A stretch of DNA of 64,000 nucleotides from Methylocaldum marinum (GCF_003584645.1 NZ_AP017928.1:1-64000); one strand, 5' to 3'. Shown: positions 43,242-52,727, numbered from the stretch's first letter. Numbers and translations: made by a program. Notes: generated by a model not told the origin, from the sequence alone.

Positions 43242-44360
43242 CTATTTCCAGGAATCCACGTAACCTTCCCACTCGACCCCACGCGGCAGGTCGGCGATTT
43301 CGAGCGCGTCGCGGGCGTCGATCATCACCGCGACCTCGTCGGTTTCGGTGCGAGCCCGGGTCTTGGCCGCCTCCACCGCTTTGGGATGAGGGCCGTGAGT
43401 GATTCCCGCCGGGTGCAGGGTCATCATGCCCGGATGGATATTATCGCGGGAGAAGAAATGGCCGCGGTGATAGAAGATGACCTCGTCGTAATCGTCGTTG
43501 TTGTGATAGAAGGGCACCCGCAGGGCGCCCGGATCGCTTTCCAGCGGTCGCGGACAGAAGGTGCACACGACGAAGCGCTCGCTGGCGAAGGTGGTATGGG
43601 CCGAAGGCGGGAGATGGTAGCGATGGCTCATCAGCGGGCGGATATCGCGCCAATTGAGCCGAACCGGCATCAGCGTGCCCTGCCAGCCGACGGCGTCCAG
43701 CGGATTGAAGGGATAGGTCACGGCGCTGAGCCGATCCCGCCGCTTGACCAGTACCCGCCAGGTCCGGTCCGACTGCTGGGCGAGAAAGGCATCGTCAATC
43801 CTGGGCGTGTCCAGGACCGCCGGATCGAACACCGCGTGAGCCCCGACGATGCCTTTTTCGGGCAGCCGATAAGTGCTGTTAGAGGCTTCGATCAGGAGAA
43901 AAACGCCCATCCCGGAGGTTTCGATACGCCACAAGGTGCCCCGCGGAATCACCAGATAATCGCCTTCGGAAAAGGCGAGGTGGCCGTAGTCGCAATAAAG
44001 ATGTCCGGAGCCTTCGTGGACGAAAAGCAGTTCGTCGCCGTCTCCGTTCCGAACCAGATGGTCCATGGCGGAATAGGTATGCCAGCACCGGATCTTGACG
44101 TGCAGATTGCCCAGCATCGGCGTGGCGTCCCAGGGCGAGACGCTGGTTCCGGTGAGCTGGTTGGTATCGAACGCGCGCGGGCGGAGCGGACCCTCGATGT
44201 TGATCCACCCGGTCGGCGGATGGCGGTGGAGCATCTGCGTGGAAGGGCCGTAGAAGCCTTCCCGCCCCAATTCCCGTTCGTAAGTGCCCTCGGGCAGATC
44301 GGTGTGAGCCTGGCGTGCCGCGACGCCCTCGACCTTGGGAAACGAGATCCAGCGGACCAT
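43242..44360 (-). CDS. hmgA: Homogentisate 1,2-dioxygenase
   Basis: A 372-residue cupin dioxygenase. DELLFVHEGSGHLYCDYGHL, GDYLVIPRGTLWRIE, VPFYHNNDDYDEVIFYHRGH, and HPAGITHGPHPKAVE hold the iron ligands (His, Glu, His). It opens homogentisate to maleylacetoacetate. Adjacent to hpd (one-base overlap at 44360) and fahA. Confidence 0.95.
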   Translation of the reverse strand: MVRWISFPKVEGVAARQAHTDLPEGTYERELGREGFYGPSTQMLHRHPPTGWINIEGPLRPRAFDTNQLTGTSVSPWDATPMLGNLHVKIRCWHTYSAMDHLVRNGDGDELLFVHEGSGHLYCDYGHLAFSEGDYLVIPRGTLWRIETSGMGVFLLIEASNSTYRLPEKGIVGAHAVFDPAVLDTPRIDDAFLAQQSDRTWRVLVKRRDRLSAVTYPFNPLDAVGWQGTLMPVRLNWRDIRPLMSHRYHLPPSAHTTFASERFVVCTFCPRPLESDPGALRVPFYHNNDDYDEVIFYHRGHFFSRDNIHPGMMTLHPAGITHGPHPKAVEAAKTRARTETDEVAVMIDARDALEIADLPRGVEWEGYVDSWK

Positions 44361-45415
44361 CAGATTACCCCGCGTTTCATCTGATCGACTTCGATCGCCT
44401 CGAACAGCGCCTGGAAATTACCTTCGCCGAATCCTTCGTTGCCCTTGCGTTGGATGATTTCGAAGAAAATCGGCCCGATCACGGTTTCGGTGAAGATTTG
44501 CAGGAGCAGTCCGACGGTCCGGCCCGGCAGGCCGTCGATAAGAATCCGGTTTCGCCGCAGCCGTTCGATATTTGCGCCGTGGCCTGGAATGCGCGAGTCC
44601 AGCCGGTCGTAATAGCCGTCGGGCACGTCCATGAAGCGGACGCCGCTGTCGCGGAGCCGTTCGACGGTGGTGAAAATGTCGTCTGTGGCCAGCGCGACGT
44701 GCTGTATGCCTTCACCGTGATAGAGGTCGAGATATTCCTGAATCTGCGACTTCGGATCGGACGGCTCGTTGACCGGGATGCGGATCTGGCCGCAGGGACT
44801 CGCCATGGCCCGCGATTTCAGGCCGGTCGCCTTGCCGTGGATGTCGAAATAGCGGATTTCCCTGAAACCGAAGATGCGCTCGTAGAATTCCGCCCATTCG
44901 TCCATATGGCCTTTGCGCACGTTATGGGTCAAATGGTCGATGCGGGTCAGGCCGACCCCGAAAGGCTTCGCCGGTTCGTTTTCGATGGGAACGAAGTCGA
45001 CATCGTAGATCGAATGCTCGCCATAACGGTCCACCAGATAAATCAGGCTCCGTCCGATTCCGCGGATGGCCGGGATATTGAGTTCCATGGGACCGGCCTC
45101 GCTGGCGGACGGTCTCGCGCCCAGTTCGAGCGCCCGCCGGAAGGCCCAGGCGGCATTCTCGACCCGGATCGCGAATGCGCAGATCGAAGGTCCGTGCCGT
45201 TCGGCAAAGCGTTGCGCGAAACTCCCCGGTTCATGATTGATGATGAAATTGATCTCGCCCTGCCGGTACAGCACCACATCCTTGGAGCGGTGCCGGCCCA
45301 CGGCCCTGAAGCCCATCTGTTCGAAAAGTCTCGCCAGGGCCTGGGTGTCGGGGGCGGTATATTCGATGAATTCGAATCCATCGGTCCTTATCGGGGGGAT
45401 GTCTTCGCGTGTCAT
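44360..45415 (-). CDS. hpd: 4-Hydroxyphenylpyruvate dioxygenase
   Basis: A 351-residue vicinal-oxygen-chelate enzyme making homogentisate. Iron ligands: LTRIDHLTHNVRKG (His), GIQHVALATDDI (His) and IFTETVIGPIFFEIIQRKG (Glu). NEGFGEGNFQALFEAIE at the C-terminus is diagnostic. First gene of the leftward operon hpd-hmgA-fahA-maiA. Confidence 0.96.
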   Translation of the reverse strand: MTREDIPPIRTDGFEFIEYTAPDTQALARLFEQMGFRAVGRHRSKDVVLYRQGEINFIINHEPGSFAQRFAERHGPSICAFAIRVENAAWAFRRALELGARPSASEAGPMELNIPAIRGIGRSLIYLVDRYGEHSIYDVDFVPIENEPAKPFGVGLTRIDHLTHNVRKGHMDEWAEFYERIFGFREIRYFDIHGKATGLKSRAMASPCGQIRIPVNEPSDPKSQIQEYLDLYHGEGIQHVALATDDIFTTVERLRDSGVRFMDVPDGYYDRLDSRIPGHGANIERLRRNRILIDGLPGRTVGLLLQIFTETVIGPIFFEIIQRKGNEGFGEGNFQALFEAIEVDQMKRGVI

Positions 45416-45684
45416 GTCGGATACCCCGGTAGCGGAGTTTTTGGGTTCTTTGATCCGTATGACCTCGAGGGGCGGGTAAAGATTCCCATGGGCCGACGGG
45501 GTCGGGATGGCTACCTGGGAGAATCGGGTCCCGGAGGACGGTACACGCGGGTCCCTTGCACTGTCGCTCGGCAGGAAAAGGAGAGTTCAAGGTATGTTGT
45601 TGTCAATACAAATGATAATGGCTATCATTTGCAACACAGGGGGGTGTAGGCCCCGCGGCTGACAGACACGAAGGGGGAAAACGT
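45416..45684. other. Divergent intergenic region
   Basis: It lies between hpd (left) and hemP (right) and holds the Fur-type palindrome at 45609-45631; promoters for both operons must be here. Confidence 0.7.
45609..45631. promoter_or_regulatory. Fur box
   Basis: CAAATGATA-ATGGC-TATCATTTG is an exact palindrome with 9-bp arms that matches the AATGATAAT..ATCATT core of Fur sites. It stands 54 bases before hemP and upstream of tonB-exbBD and the receptor, so iron repression of the whole block is expected. Confidence 0.88.
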
Positions 45685-45873
45685 ATGAGCCCGAGCGACC
45701 GAGTCCAAAACGATCACCCGCATCGTCGGGGGGATTCAGGGTCCGTTCATTCAAGGCGCAGAGTCACGAGCGTCGAGCTGTTGGGCTCCGCCCGTGAAAT
45801 CGTGATCGAACACGGCGGAGACGAATACCGTTTGCGCATTACCAGTAACGATAAGCTCATCCTGACGAAGTAG
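45685..45873 (+). CDS. hemP: Hemin uptake protein HemP
   Basis: A 62-residue protein ending RRVTSVELLGSAREIVIEHG, then GDEYRLRITSNDKLILTK, which is the HemP family signature (L-L-x-G-x-R-E-V-x-I-x-H-x-G-x-x-Y-x-L-R-x-T, K-L-I-L-T-K). HemP is a small regulator or accessory of haem-receptor expression. First gene after the Fur box. Confidence 0.9.
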   Translation: MSPSDRVQNDHPHRRGDSGSVHSRRRVTSVELLGSAREIVIEHGGDEYRLRITSNDKLILTK

Positions 45874-46019
45874 TTTCCGTTTGCACCCGCGAGGGTGCAG
45901 GGGTGAGTGAGAAGCGTCCGGAGTATACACGGAGTGGACTATGAGACCCGCAGCTTGGAGACGCCGCCGGCAGGCCGTGCCGTAGATTCTCGCACGCCCG
46001 CTTAACCAGCCAGCCATCC

Positions 46020-46064
46020 AGCCTCACGGCATAGGTAGCCAGCCAGTCAGATTGGTTCAGTTAC
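46020..46064 (+). repeat. Leader sequence shared with the receptor gene
   Basis: CAGCCTCACGG...GGTAGCCAGCCA...CAGTTAC upstream of tonB resembles CAGCCATTTCC...GGTAGCCAGCCA...CAGTTAC at about 48051-48101 upstream of the receptor. Both leaders end in CAGTTAC shortly before the start region. Confidence 0.5.
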
Positions 46065-46087
46065 ACTTTTGTTGGTGAGGCAGCATC

Positions 46088-46855
46088 ATGTGGGCAGCCG
46101 CTTTTCCGCCGAGTCGACGTTCGACCGGCGTCTTGAGAGTCGATCGATATTGGGGAATCCGCACCGCGGGCATGCTGGGAGCCGTGATGGTCCATGCCGC
46201 GGTGCTTCCGATGCTGATCAAGGAGGAGTCCATGCCGGCGGTGCAGAGTCCGTCAATGGCGCCGGTCATGGTCGACCTGATCTCCGTGGCAGATCCGCAA
46301 CCCGAAGCGCCCCAGGCGATACAGAAACCGGCGGAGCCGGTCAAGCCCAAGATCGAATCGCCCAAACCCAAGCCCAAACCGAAACCCAAGAAGGCGAGCC
46401 CGCCAGCCAAGCCTTCGCCGATCCTGTCCACGCCCGGCGAATCCGCCGTACGGCAAGCGACCGCCGAATCGACACCGTCGCCACGTCAAACCCCGGCCGA
46501 AGCTGCGCCTGCCTCGGCCCCGCCGGCATCCGCCGCAGCTGCGACGGCCTTATCGCCGGCACCGGCTCCGGTCGCTCCGCCACGCTTCAACGCGGCTTAT
46601 CTGCGCAATCCGGCACCGGTCTATCCGGTCGGTTCCCTCCGCCGAAAAGAGCAGGGAAAAGTCGTGCTTCGGGTTCTGGTGGATGCCGGCGGCAGCGCCG
46701 AAACGGTGAAGCTCCAGACCTCCAGCGGATACGAGCGGCTCGACGCCGCCGCCCTCGAAACCGTCAAACAGTGGAAATTCGTTCCCGCCCGTCAGGGAGA
46801 GAAGTCCGTGCCGGCGTGGGTGTTGGTCCCGATTTCATTCTCACTCGAAGGATAA
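46088..46855 (+). CDS. tonB: Energy transducer TonB
   Basis: A 255-residue protein: N-terminal membrane anchor (GIRTAGMLGAVMVHAAVLPM), a Pro/Lys-rich spacer (PKPKPKPKPKKASPPAKP) that spans the periplasm, and a C-terminal TonB domain beginning RNPAPVYPVGSLRRKEQGKV and ending VLVPISFSLEG. GAGG precedes the ATG by nine bases. It transmits proton-motive force from ExbBD to the receptor encoded downstream. Confidence 0.92.
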   Translation: MWAAAFPPSRRSTGVLRVDRYWGIRTAGMLGAVMVHAAVLPMLIKEESMPAVQSPSMAPVMVDLISVADPQPEAPQAIQKPAEPVKPKIESPKPKPKPKPKKASPPAKPSPILSTPGESAVRQATAESTPSPRQTPAEAAPASAPPASAAAATALSPAPAPVAPPRFNAAYLRNPAPVYPVGSLRRKEQGKVVLRVLVDAGGSAETVKLQTSSGYERLDAAALETVKQWKFVPARQGEKSVPAWVLVPISFSLEG

Positions 46856-46859
46856 TCCT

Positions 46860-47606
46860 ATGGAAACGACAGAAACCCTGGGCTTGACCCATTTCCTCGC
46901 GCAAAGCGATACGGTCGGCAAGGCGATCTTCGCGATCATGGTCGGCATGTCGGTCGCGAGCTGGTATTTCATCGTGGCAAAAAGCTTGCAAGCAATGATC
47001 GCGCGTCGCCGGACGGCCCGCTTTCTGGAGTCCTTCTGGAACGCCTCTTCCCTGCATGCCGTGGAATTGCAATTGGAAGAGCACCACCCGGGCGAGCCGT
47101 TTTCCCATCTCGCCTATCATGCGCTGGTGTCGTCCCGGCATCATGCTCGCCATGGCGCGGGACGGCTGAACGAAGCCGGTTCGGCGGCGGAGTTCCTGAC
47201 GCGTTCCATGCGCCGGGTCATCGACGAAGAAACCGCATCCCTCGAGTGGGGGCTGACCGTGCTCGCATCCATCGGCAGCACGGCGCCGTTCATCGGTCTG
47301 TTCGGCACGGTCTGGGGCGTTTACCACGCCCTGGTCAACATCGGCATGAGCGGGCAGGGGAGTCTCGATCAGATCGCGGGTCCCGTGGGCGAAGCCTTGA
47401 TCATGACCGGTGCCGGGCTGGCCGTGGCCATACCCGCGGTCTTGGCCTACAACGCTTTCGCCCGTTCCAATCGACTGCTGCTGGCGAAGCTCGACGCCTT
47501 CGCCCATGACCTGTTCGCCTTCCTGACGACCGGTGCGCATTGGGTCGGGACCGAAGCCGATACCCGAAGCGGCGCGGTCGGCCAAGCTGTTGCGGGAGGT
47601 GCGTGA
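46860..47606 (+). CDS. exbB: Biopolymer transport protein ExbB
   Basis: A 248-residue MotA/TolQ/ExbB protein. First helix near IFAIMVGMSVASWYFIVAKS; the conserved pore block is LEWGLTVLASIGSTAPFIGL followed by FGTVWGVYHALVNIG, and then GPVGEALIMTGAGLAVAIPA. Its stop overlaps the exbD start (TGATG). Confidence 0.94.
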   Translation: METTETLGLTHFLAQSDTVGKAIFAIMVGMSVASWYFIVAKSLQAMIARRRTARFLESFWNASSLHAVELQLEEHHPGEPFSHLAYHALVSSRHHARHGAGRLNEAGSAAEFLTRSMRRVIDEETASLEWGLTVLASIGSTAPFIGLFGTVWGVYHALVNIGMSGQGSLDQIAGPVGEALIMTGAGLAVAIPAVLAYNAFARSNRLLLAKLDAFAHDLFAFLTTGAHWVGTEADTRSGAVGQAVAGGA

Positions 47607-48034
47607 TGGCGTTCGGAAGTTTCAGCCAGGGGCAGGGCGGCATGCGTCCTTCGGCCGAGATCAACATGGTCCCTCTGATCGACATCATGCTGGTCTTACT
47701 GGTCATTTTCATGATCACGACCCCCTTGCTCACCCACAACGTCAAGATCGATCTGCCGAAAGCGGCCAGCCAGCCGAGCGCGGACCGGGACGAGCACATC
47801 GATTTGGCGATCGACGGCACCGGACAACTCTTCTGGAACAACGAAGCGATCGACCGGGCAGGGATGCGCGAGCGCTTCGCGGCGGCGGCACAGCAGCAGC
47901 CTCAGCCCGAGGTTCACCTCCGCGCGGACAAGGCCACCGCCTACCAGACCATCGCCGAGGTGCTCGCCGCCTCGGCCAATGCCGGCGTGACGCGCATCGG
48001 TTTCGTCTCCGATCCGAACGAAGCCTTGCCGTGA
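47606..48034 (+). CDS. exbD: Biopolymer transport protein ExbD
   Basis: A 142-residue protein with one membrane helix carrying the proton-carrier Asp: EINMVPLIDIMLVLLVIFMI. The periplasmic domain follows (VKIDLPKAASQPSADRDEHI ... VHLRADKATAYQTIAEVLAA). Start at ATG 47606 by overlap with exbB; the longer upstream frame lies within exbB. Confidence 0.94.
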   Translation: MAFGSFSQGQGGMRPSAEINMVPLIDIMLVLLVIFMITTPLLTHNVKIDLPKAASQPSADRDEHIDLAIDGTGQLFWNNEAIDRAGMRERFAAAAQQQPQPEVHLRADKATAYQTIAEVLAASANAGVTRIGFVSDPNEALP

Positions 48035-48116
48035 ATCCACAAGTCAGCCACCCAGCCATTTCCTGCCAGGTAGCCAGCCATATGAACGTTATCCAGTTAC
48101 CTAGGGGAAAACATCC

Positions 48117-50264
48117 ATGGTTAATAAGAATAAATACCGGCCTAAATCCGCGGCGTTGGCCGGAACGCCACTCGCGCTTGCCCTGGCGTGCCCGACGAAC
48201 GGCGCCATTGCGGCGGACGAAGATGTCACCACGCTCGACCAGGTCAAAGTGGTCGGCGCGGTCGAGCAGGCGGACGGCGACACGAAAGGTTACCAGTCCA
48301 AACGCACCCGAACGGCGACCAAAACCGAAACGCCGTTGATCGACGTGCCGCAGTCGATCACCGTCGTCACGCAGGAGCTGATCAAGGACCAGAACATGCA
48401 GAGCATCGCCGACACGGTCCGCTACGTGCCCGGCGTCGTCATGTCTCAAGGCGAGGGGAACCGGGATGCGGTGATTTTCCGCGGCAACGCGACGACCGGC
48501 GATATGTATGTCGACGGCATGCGCGACGACGTCCAGTATTTCCGGGACCTTTACAACATCGATCGCGTGGAGGTGCTGAAAGGTCCCAATGCGATGATCT
48601 TCGGCCGCGGCGCCGCCGGCGGCCTGATCAACCGGGTGACCAAGGTCGCGAACTGGGAGAATCCCCGTGAGGCGAGCTTTCAGGTCGGGTCCTGGGATAA
48701 GTTTCGTTTGACCGGGGATTTCGGTCAGGCCATCAACGAAAATTTCGCGGTTCGCCTCACCAGCCTATGGGAGAGCTCCCGCAGCTACCGCGAGGGCTTC
48801 CATGCCGAGCGCTGGGGTGTCAACCCGACGGTCGCCTGGCGTCTGGGCGATCGCACCCAAGTGACCTTCGGTTACGAGCATTACGAGGACGACCGTGTCG
48901 CGGACCGCGGCATTTCCTCGTTCTCGGGGCGCCCGGTCGATACCGATGTTTCCACGTTCTTCGGCGATCCGAGGCGGAGTCCGACCTGGTCCAGGGTCGA
49001 CGCGTTCAATGCCATGATCGATCACGACTTCGGGAACGGCATCAAATTCCGCAACCGCACCCGCTACGCGATCTACGACAAGTTCTACCGAAACATCTTC
49101 CCGGGGGCGGTCAATGCCACGGGCGACGGGGTTTCGATCGTGGCTTACAACAATGCGACCCAGCGTGACAATTTCTTCAACCAGACCGATCTGACATTCG
49201 AGTTCGAGACCGGGCCTTTCAAGCACACGGTCTTGACCGGCGCCGAGTTCGGACATCAGGAAACGGACAACTTCCGCCAGACCGGCTATTTCACGGCGGC
49301 AGGTCCCAATGCGACAGCGGTCACGGTTCCCCTGGCGAATCCGAGATATAGCGGCCCCGTGAACTTCAGGCAGAGCGCCACGGATGCGGACAACCACGGT
49401 CTTGCGACCATCGCCGCCAGTTATTTCCAGGATCAGATCGAGATCACCAAACACTGGCAGCTGGTGGCGGGGCTGCGCTACGACAATTTCGAGGTTGATT
49501 TTCGCAACAAGCGCAACGGCCAAACCTTTTACTCCAACGATGATCTGTGGTCGCCGCGCGGGGGCCTGATCTTCAAACCGATCGATTCGCTCTCCATCTA
49601 TGCCAGCTACAGCATGGCCTATGTACCGCGAGCGGGCGATCAGCTGGCTTCGCTGTCGTTGAACAATGCGTCGCTGAAACCGGAAGAATTCCGAAATTAT
49701 GAAGTCGGCGCGAAGTGGGACATCTTTCCAGACCTGTCGGCGACCCTGGCCTTCTACCAGCTCGATCGCCTCAACACCGTGGCCACCGATCCCAATAATC
49801 CGGGGGTGTCGTTCCTGGTCGATGGCCAGCGTACTCGCGGCATAGAGCTGGGACTGAGCGGCAACATCACGGATCAGTGGCGCGTCATCGGCGGATACGC
49901 CTATCAGGATGCCGAAATCACCGAAAGCTTGTCGGCCAACGCTCCGAAAGGCAACAAGGTGGCGCAGGTGCCGGAACATACCTTCTCGCTCTGGAACCGT
50001 TACGACATCACGCCGCATTGGGGCGTCGGTCTGGGCGCGGTCTATCGCAGCGAAATGTACGCCGCCACCGATAATCGTGTCAGGTTGCCGGGCTTTCTCC
50101 GCTTCGACGGCGCCGTTTATTACACGGTCAACGACAACGTCCAGGTTCAGGTCAATGTCGAAAACCTGTTCGATAAGGAATACTACGCTTCGGCGCACAG
50201 CAACAACAATATCATGCCTGGCTCGCCGATCGTCGCGACGGCTGCGCTGCGAGTGAGATTCTGA
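48117..50264 (+). CDS. TonB-dependent siderophore receptor
   Basis: A 715-residue outer-membrane receptor. Signal peptide about 1-33 (ALALACPTNGAIA). A TonB-box-like DQVKVVG precedes the plug, which starts IDVPQSITVVTQELIKDQNM and includes DRVEVLKGPNAMIFGRGAAG. The beta-barrel ends with the typical VRF, after VNVENLFDKEYYASAH. It resembles catecholate-type (Fiu) receptors. Expressed with its own TonB-ExbBD under the Fur box. Confidence 0.92.
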   Translation: MVNKNKYRPKSAALAGTPLALALACPTNGAIAADEDVTTLDQVKVVGAVEQADGDTKGYQSKRTRTATKTETPLIDVPQSITVVTQELIKDQNMQSIADTVRYVPGVVMSQGEGNRDAVIFRGNATTGDMYVDGMRDDVQYFRDLYNIDRVEVLKGPNAMIFGRGAAGGLINRVTKVANWENPREASFQVGSWDKFRLTGDFGQAINENFAVRLTSLWESSRSYREGFHAERWGVNPTVAWRLGDRTQVTFGYEHYEDDRVADRGISSFSGRPVDTDVSTFFGDPRRSPTWSRVDAFNAMIDHDFGNGIKFRNRTRYAIYDKFYRNIFPGAVNATGDGVSIVAYNNATQRDNFFNQTDLTFEFETGPFKHTVLTGAEFGHQETDNFRQTGYFTAAGPNATAVTVPLANPRYSGPVNFRQSATDADNHGLATIAASYFQDQIEITKHWQLVAGLRYDNFEVDFRNKRNGQTFYSNDDLWSPRGGLIFKPIDSLSIYASYSMAYVPRAGDQLASLSLNNASLKPEEFRNYEVGAKWDIFPDLSATLAFYQLDRLNTVATDPNNPGVSFLVDGQRTRGIELGLSGNITDQWRVIGGYAYQDAEITESLSANAPKGNKVAQVPEHTFSLWNRYDITPHWGVGLGAVYRSEMYAATDNRVRLPGFLRFDGAVYYTVNDNVQVQVNVENLFDKEYYASAHSNNNIMPGSPIVATAALRVRF

Positions 50265-50963
50265 TGAAGCCCACCGAGTCCGGCTTTTCGACTCCCCCCG
50301 CCCCGCGCCAAACCCTCGGGCGGCTATTTGTTCCTCCCGAGGCGCCTGGCGCGCGGCGCATTCCTCAAATGGCTGCGCCGCACACACGCCTGGATCGGGC
50401 TGTGGGGTGTATCGCTGGGGTTTTTGTTCGGCACCACGGGTATCCTGCTCAATCACCACGAGAAGCTGAAAATTCCCGCCACCAGGATGGAGCAGAGCGA
50501 GATCCAACTGCCGCTGCTGGAGCCGCGTCCCGCCAATCCCAAGGCCTTGGCGCAATGGCTGGCGGAAGTGCTGCACTTCGCATCCGACCAAGCGAGGATC
50601 CGGCAGGAGCCCGGCAAGACCGTCATCTGGAACGGCGTGGAAGTACGGCAGCCGGCGCGCTGGCAGATCGCTGTGCGTGCACCGCAGCGCTTCCTGCAAG
50701 CGGACTATTGGGAAGGTAACGCTTTCGTCGCCGTCAAGCTCGGCGAAGCGAACTTCTTCGCCTTACTCAACAACCTGCACCGTGGCGCGGGATTAAGTGT
50801 CGGCTGGATTCTGCCGGCGGACACGCTGGCCGGGGGACTGATCGTGCTCAGCCTGACCGGCGTGCTCCTGTGGACCCGGCTGCACGGCCGCCGGCTCGCC
50901 GCTGCCGGACTCGCCCTCGCCTCGCTCGGTCTGGGTCTCTGGTTTGTCTGGCAGGCCATGTAG
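50264..50963 (+). CDS. PepSY-associated membrane protein (frame shift near start)
   Basis: The main frame (from about 50328) encodes LKWLRRTHAWIGLWGVSLGF, then LFGTTGILLNHHEKLKIP, a periplasmic PepSY-like domain, LLNNLHRGAGLSVGWILPAD and a C-terminal helix, as in the PepSY-TM proteins next to siderophore receptors. An ATG at 50264 overlapping the receptor stop (TGATG) opens a different frame; deleting one C of the run at 50294-50299 joins it (STPPPRAKPSGGYLFLPRR). Without that, the only start is TTG at 50328. Possibly a heme/iron-reductase function, inferred from context. Confidence 0.72.
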
Positions 50964-51121
50964 AGCGAGACGGGGCAAGGCCGCGCCCACACGAACATCG
51001 GGATTCAGCGCGGCGGAAGGCGGGCGGCTGAAAGCAGGGGAACGATTGGCCGACGTTTTTGGTCATTGATACTTGTTCATCTTAAGTATCTTCAGGACTT
51101 ATGCCTTGCCCCGGAGGCTTT
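50964..51121. other. Intergenic region
   Basis: Nothing recognisable apart from the ribosome-binding GGAGG before 51122. Confidence 0.3.
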
Positions 51122-52273
51122 ATGGATTCATCGGCACATGATTACCCCGCCGGGCTCTTCTTCGACGTTCAAGAGACCCCGTGCCTCTCGCTGTACGAGC
51201 CGACTCACCGCTCCCATCCGGATAATCAGCAAGACCCGATCCGGTTCCGGAACCTGGTGAAAGCGCTGGAAGACTCGCTGCGGCGGACCTATCCGGAAGA
51301 AAAGATTCGCGCGCTCATCGAGCCTTTTCGAAATCTAGCCGCCGATCGCGGCTTCTGGAATCACACACTGGACGGACTGGCCGTACTGGCCGCACCCGGC
51401 CTGTTCCTAGCCTATAGGCTGCAGCGGCCGGTTCCGGAGCTGGCGGTGGTGGCCGACAGCTTCCACACCAAACCACTGCTGCGCATCCTCCAGTCGGCCG
51501 ACCGCTACCAGGTGCTCGGATTGAGCCGCAAGGAAATCAAGCTGTTCGAGGGAAACCGGGATGCCCTGGACGAGATCGAACTGGCCGATGAAGTCCCGCG
51601 CACCATCACCGAAGCGTTGGGCGAAGAGTTGACCGAGCCGCACCTGACCGTCTCGACTTATGGCTCCGGCCCCGCCGGTCCGGCGATGCACCATGGCCAG
51701 GGCGGGAGAAAGGACGAGGTGGACCTTGATGCGGAGCGTTTCTTTCGCGCCGTCGACCGCGCCGTGCTGGAACATCATTCGCGGCCCTCGGGCTTGCCTT
51801 TGGTGCTCGCGGCGCTGCCGGAACACCATCATCTCTTCCGCCGGGTGAGTCATAACCCATTCCTGCTGGAGGAAGGCATCGATGTCCATCCGGACACGGT
51901 GTCCGCCGACGAACTGAGGGAGCGCGCGTGGCGGGCGGTCGAGCCTTATTATCTGGAAAGACTGGACGCACTGGTGGAGGCATTCGGCGCGGCGAAGGCA
52001 AAAGGGTTCGGTGCCGACGATCCGGCCCAGGTCGCCGAGGCGGCCGTGGCGGGGCGGGTTACGACCTTGCTGATCGACGCCGGCTGCGAAATTCCCGGGA
52101 GAATTGATTCCACGACCGGCCAGGTCGCACTCGACGACCTGGACCATCCCGAGGTCGATGATCTGCTCGACGACCTCGCGGAGTGGGTCATGAGGACCGG
52201 CGGTCAGGTGGTGGTCGTTCCTTCCGAACGGATGCCGACCGAGACCGGGGTTGCGGCGATTTATCGCTATTGA
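51122..52273 (+). CDS. baeRF family (bacterial eRF1-like) protein
   Basis: A 383-residue protein from ATG 51122 (MDSSAHDYPAGLFFDVQETP). The layout (FFDVQETPCLSLYEPTHRSH, then LFLAYRLQRPVPELAVVADS, FHTKPLLRILQSADRYQVLG, HHRxxxLPLVLAALPEHHHL-like and a C-terminal ELxEWVMRTGGQVVVVPSER) matches the baeRF3 group, related to archaeo-eukaryotic release factors. These are thought to act on ribosomes, but no function is proven. It is followed by an HPF-like gene. An ATG at 51101 adds seven residues. Confidence 0.75.
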   Translation: MDSSAHDYPAGLFFDVQETPCLSLYEPTHRSHPDNQQDPIRFRNLVKALEDSLRRTYPEEKIRALIEPFRNLAADRGFWNHTLDGLAVLAAPGLFLAYRLQRPVPELAVVADSFHTKPLLRILQSADRYQVLGLSRKEIKLFEGNRDALDEIELADEVPRTITEALGEELTEPHLTVSTYGSGPAGPAMHHGQGGRKDEVDLDAERFFRAVDRAVLEHHSRPSGLPLVLAALPEHHHLFRRVSHNPFLLEEGIDVHPDTVSADELRERAWRAVEPYYLERLDALVEAFGAAKAKGFGADDPAQVAEAAVAGRVTTLLIDAGCEIPGRIDSTTGQVALDDLDHPEVDDLLDDLAEWVMRTGGQVVVVPSERMPTETGVAAIYRY

Positions 52274-52313
52274 GACGGCTATTCCCGGATAGCCCGGACA
52301 AAAGGACGCGCGC

Positions 52314-52628
52314 ATGCAGATTCAGTTCAACACCGACAGCTACATCGAAGGCCGCGACGAACTCGCCCGTTGGGTCGAGAACTCGGTAGCGGCGTTTTTA
52401 GGGCGTTTCGGCGAAAGGGTCACCCGGGTGGAAGCTCATCTCAGTGACATCAACGCTCACAAGATCGGTCAGGACGACATACGTTGCCTGCTCGAGGCTC
52501 GCCCTGCGGGCCTAAAGCCGGTAGCGGTCAGTCACCGCGCCGACAGCGTCGAGCAGGCGGTCAACGGGGCCGCGGAAAAGCTGAAGAGAGCGCTGGATTC
52601 CACCTTCAGCCGACTGGAAAATCGCTAG
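52314..52628 (+). CDS. HPF/RaiA-like ribosome-associated protein
   Basis: A 104-residue protein of the hibernation-promoting-factor type: MQIQFNTDSYIEGRDELARW, VTRVEAHLSDINAHKIGQDD, and CLLEARPAGLKPVAVSHRAD followed by SVEQAVNGAAEKLKRALDS, the conserved helix. It binds the 30S decoding region in known members. It follows the baeRF-like gene by about 40 bases. Confidence 0.8.
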   Translation: MQIQFNTDSYIEGRDELARWVENSVAAFLGRFGERVTRVEAHLSDINAHKIGQDDIRCLLEARPAGLKPVAVSHRADSVEQAVNGAAEKLKRALDSTFSRLENR

Positions 52629-52727
52629 CGAATGGCATTCACGCAGGCGTATCCAGCGAAGGATCCGCGCGGACGTCTGTTTTGAGAATCGGCCTGCCTC
52701 CGCGAGACGGTCGCAGGTTTGCCGCTT

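Noticed and set aside
48765..50699. Long minus-strand open frame opposite the siderophore receptor
   Set aside because: The plus strand encodes a clear receptor with plug and barrel; the reverse frame is Arg-rich and featureless.
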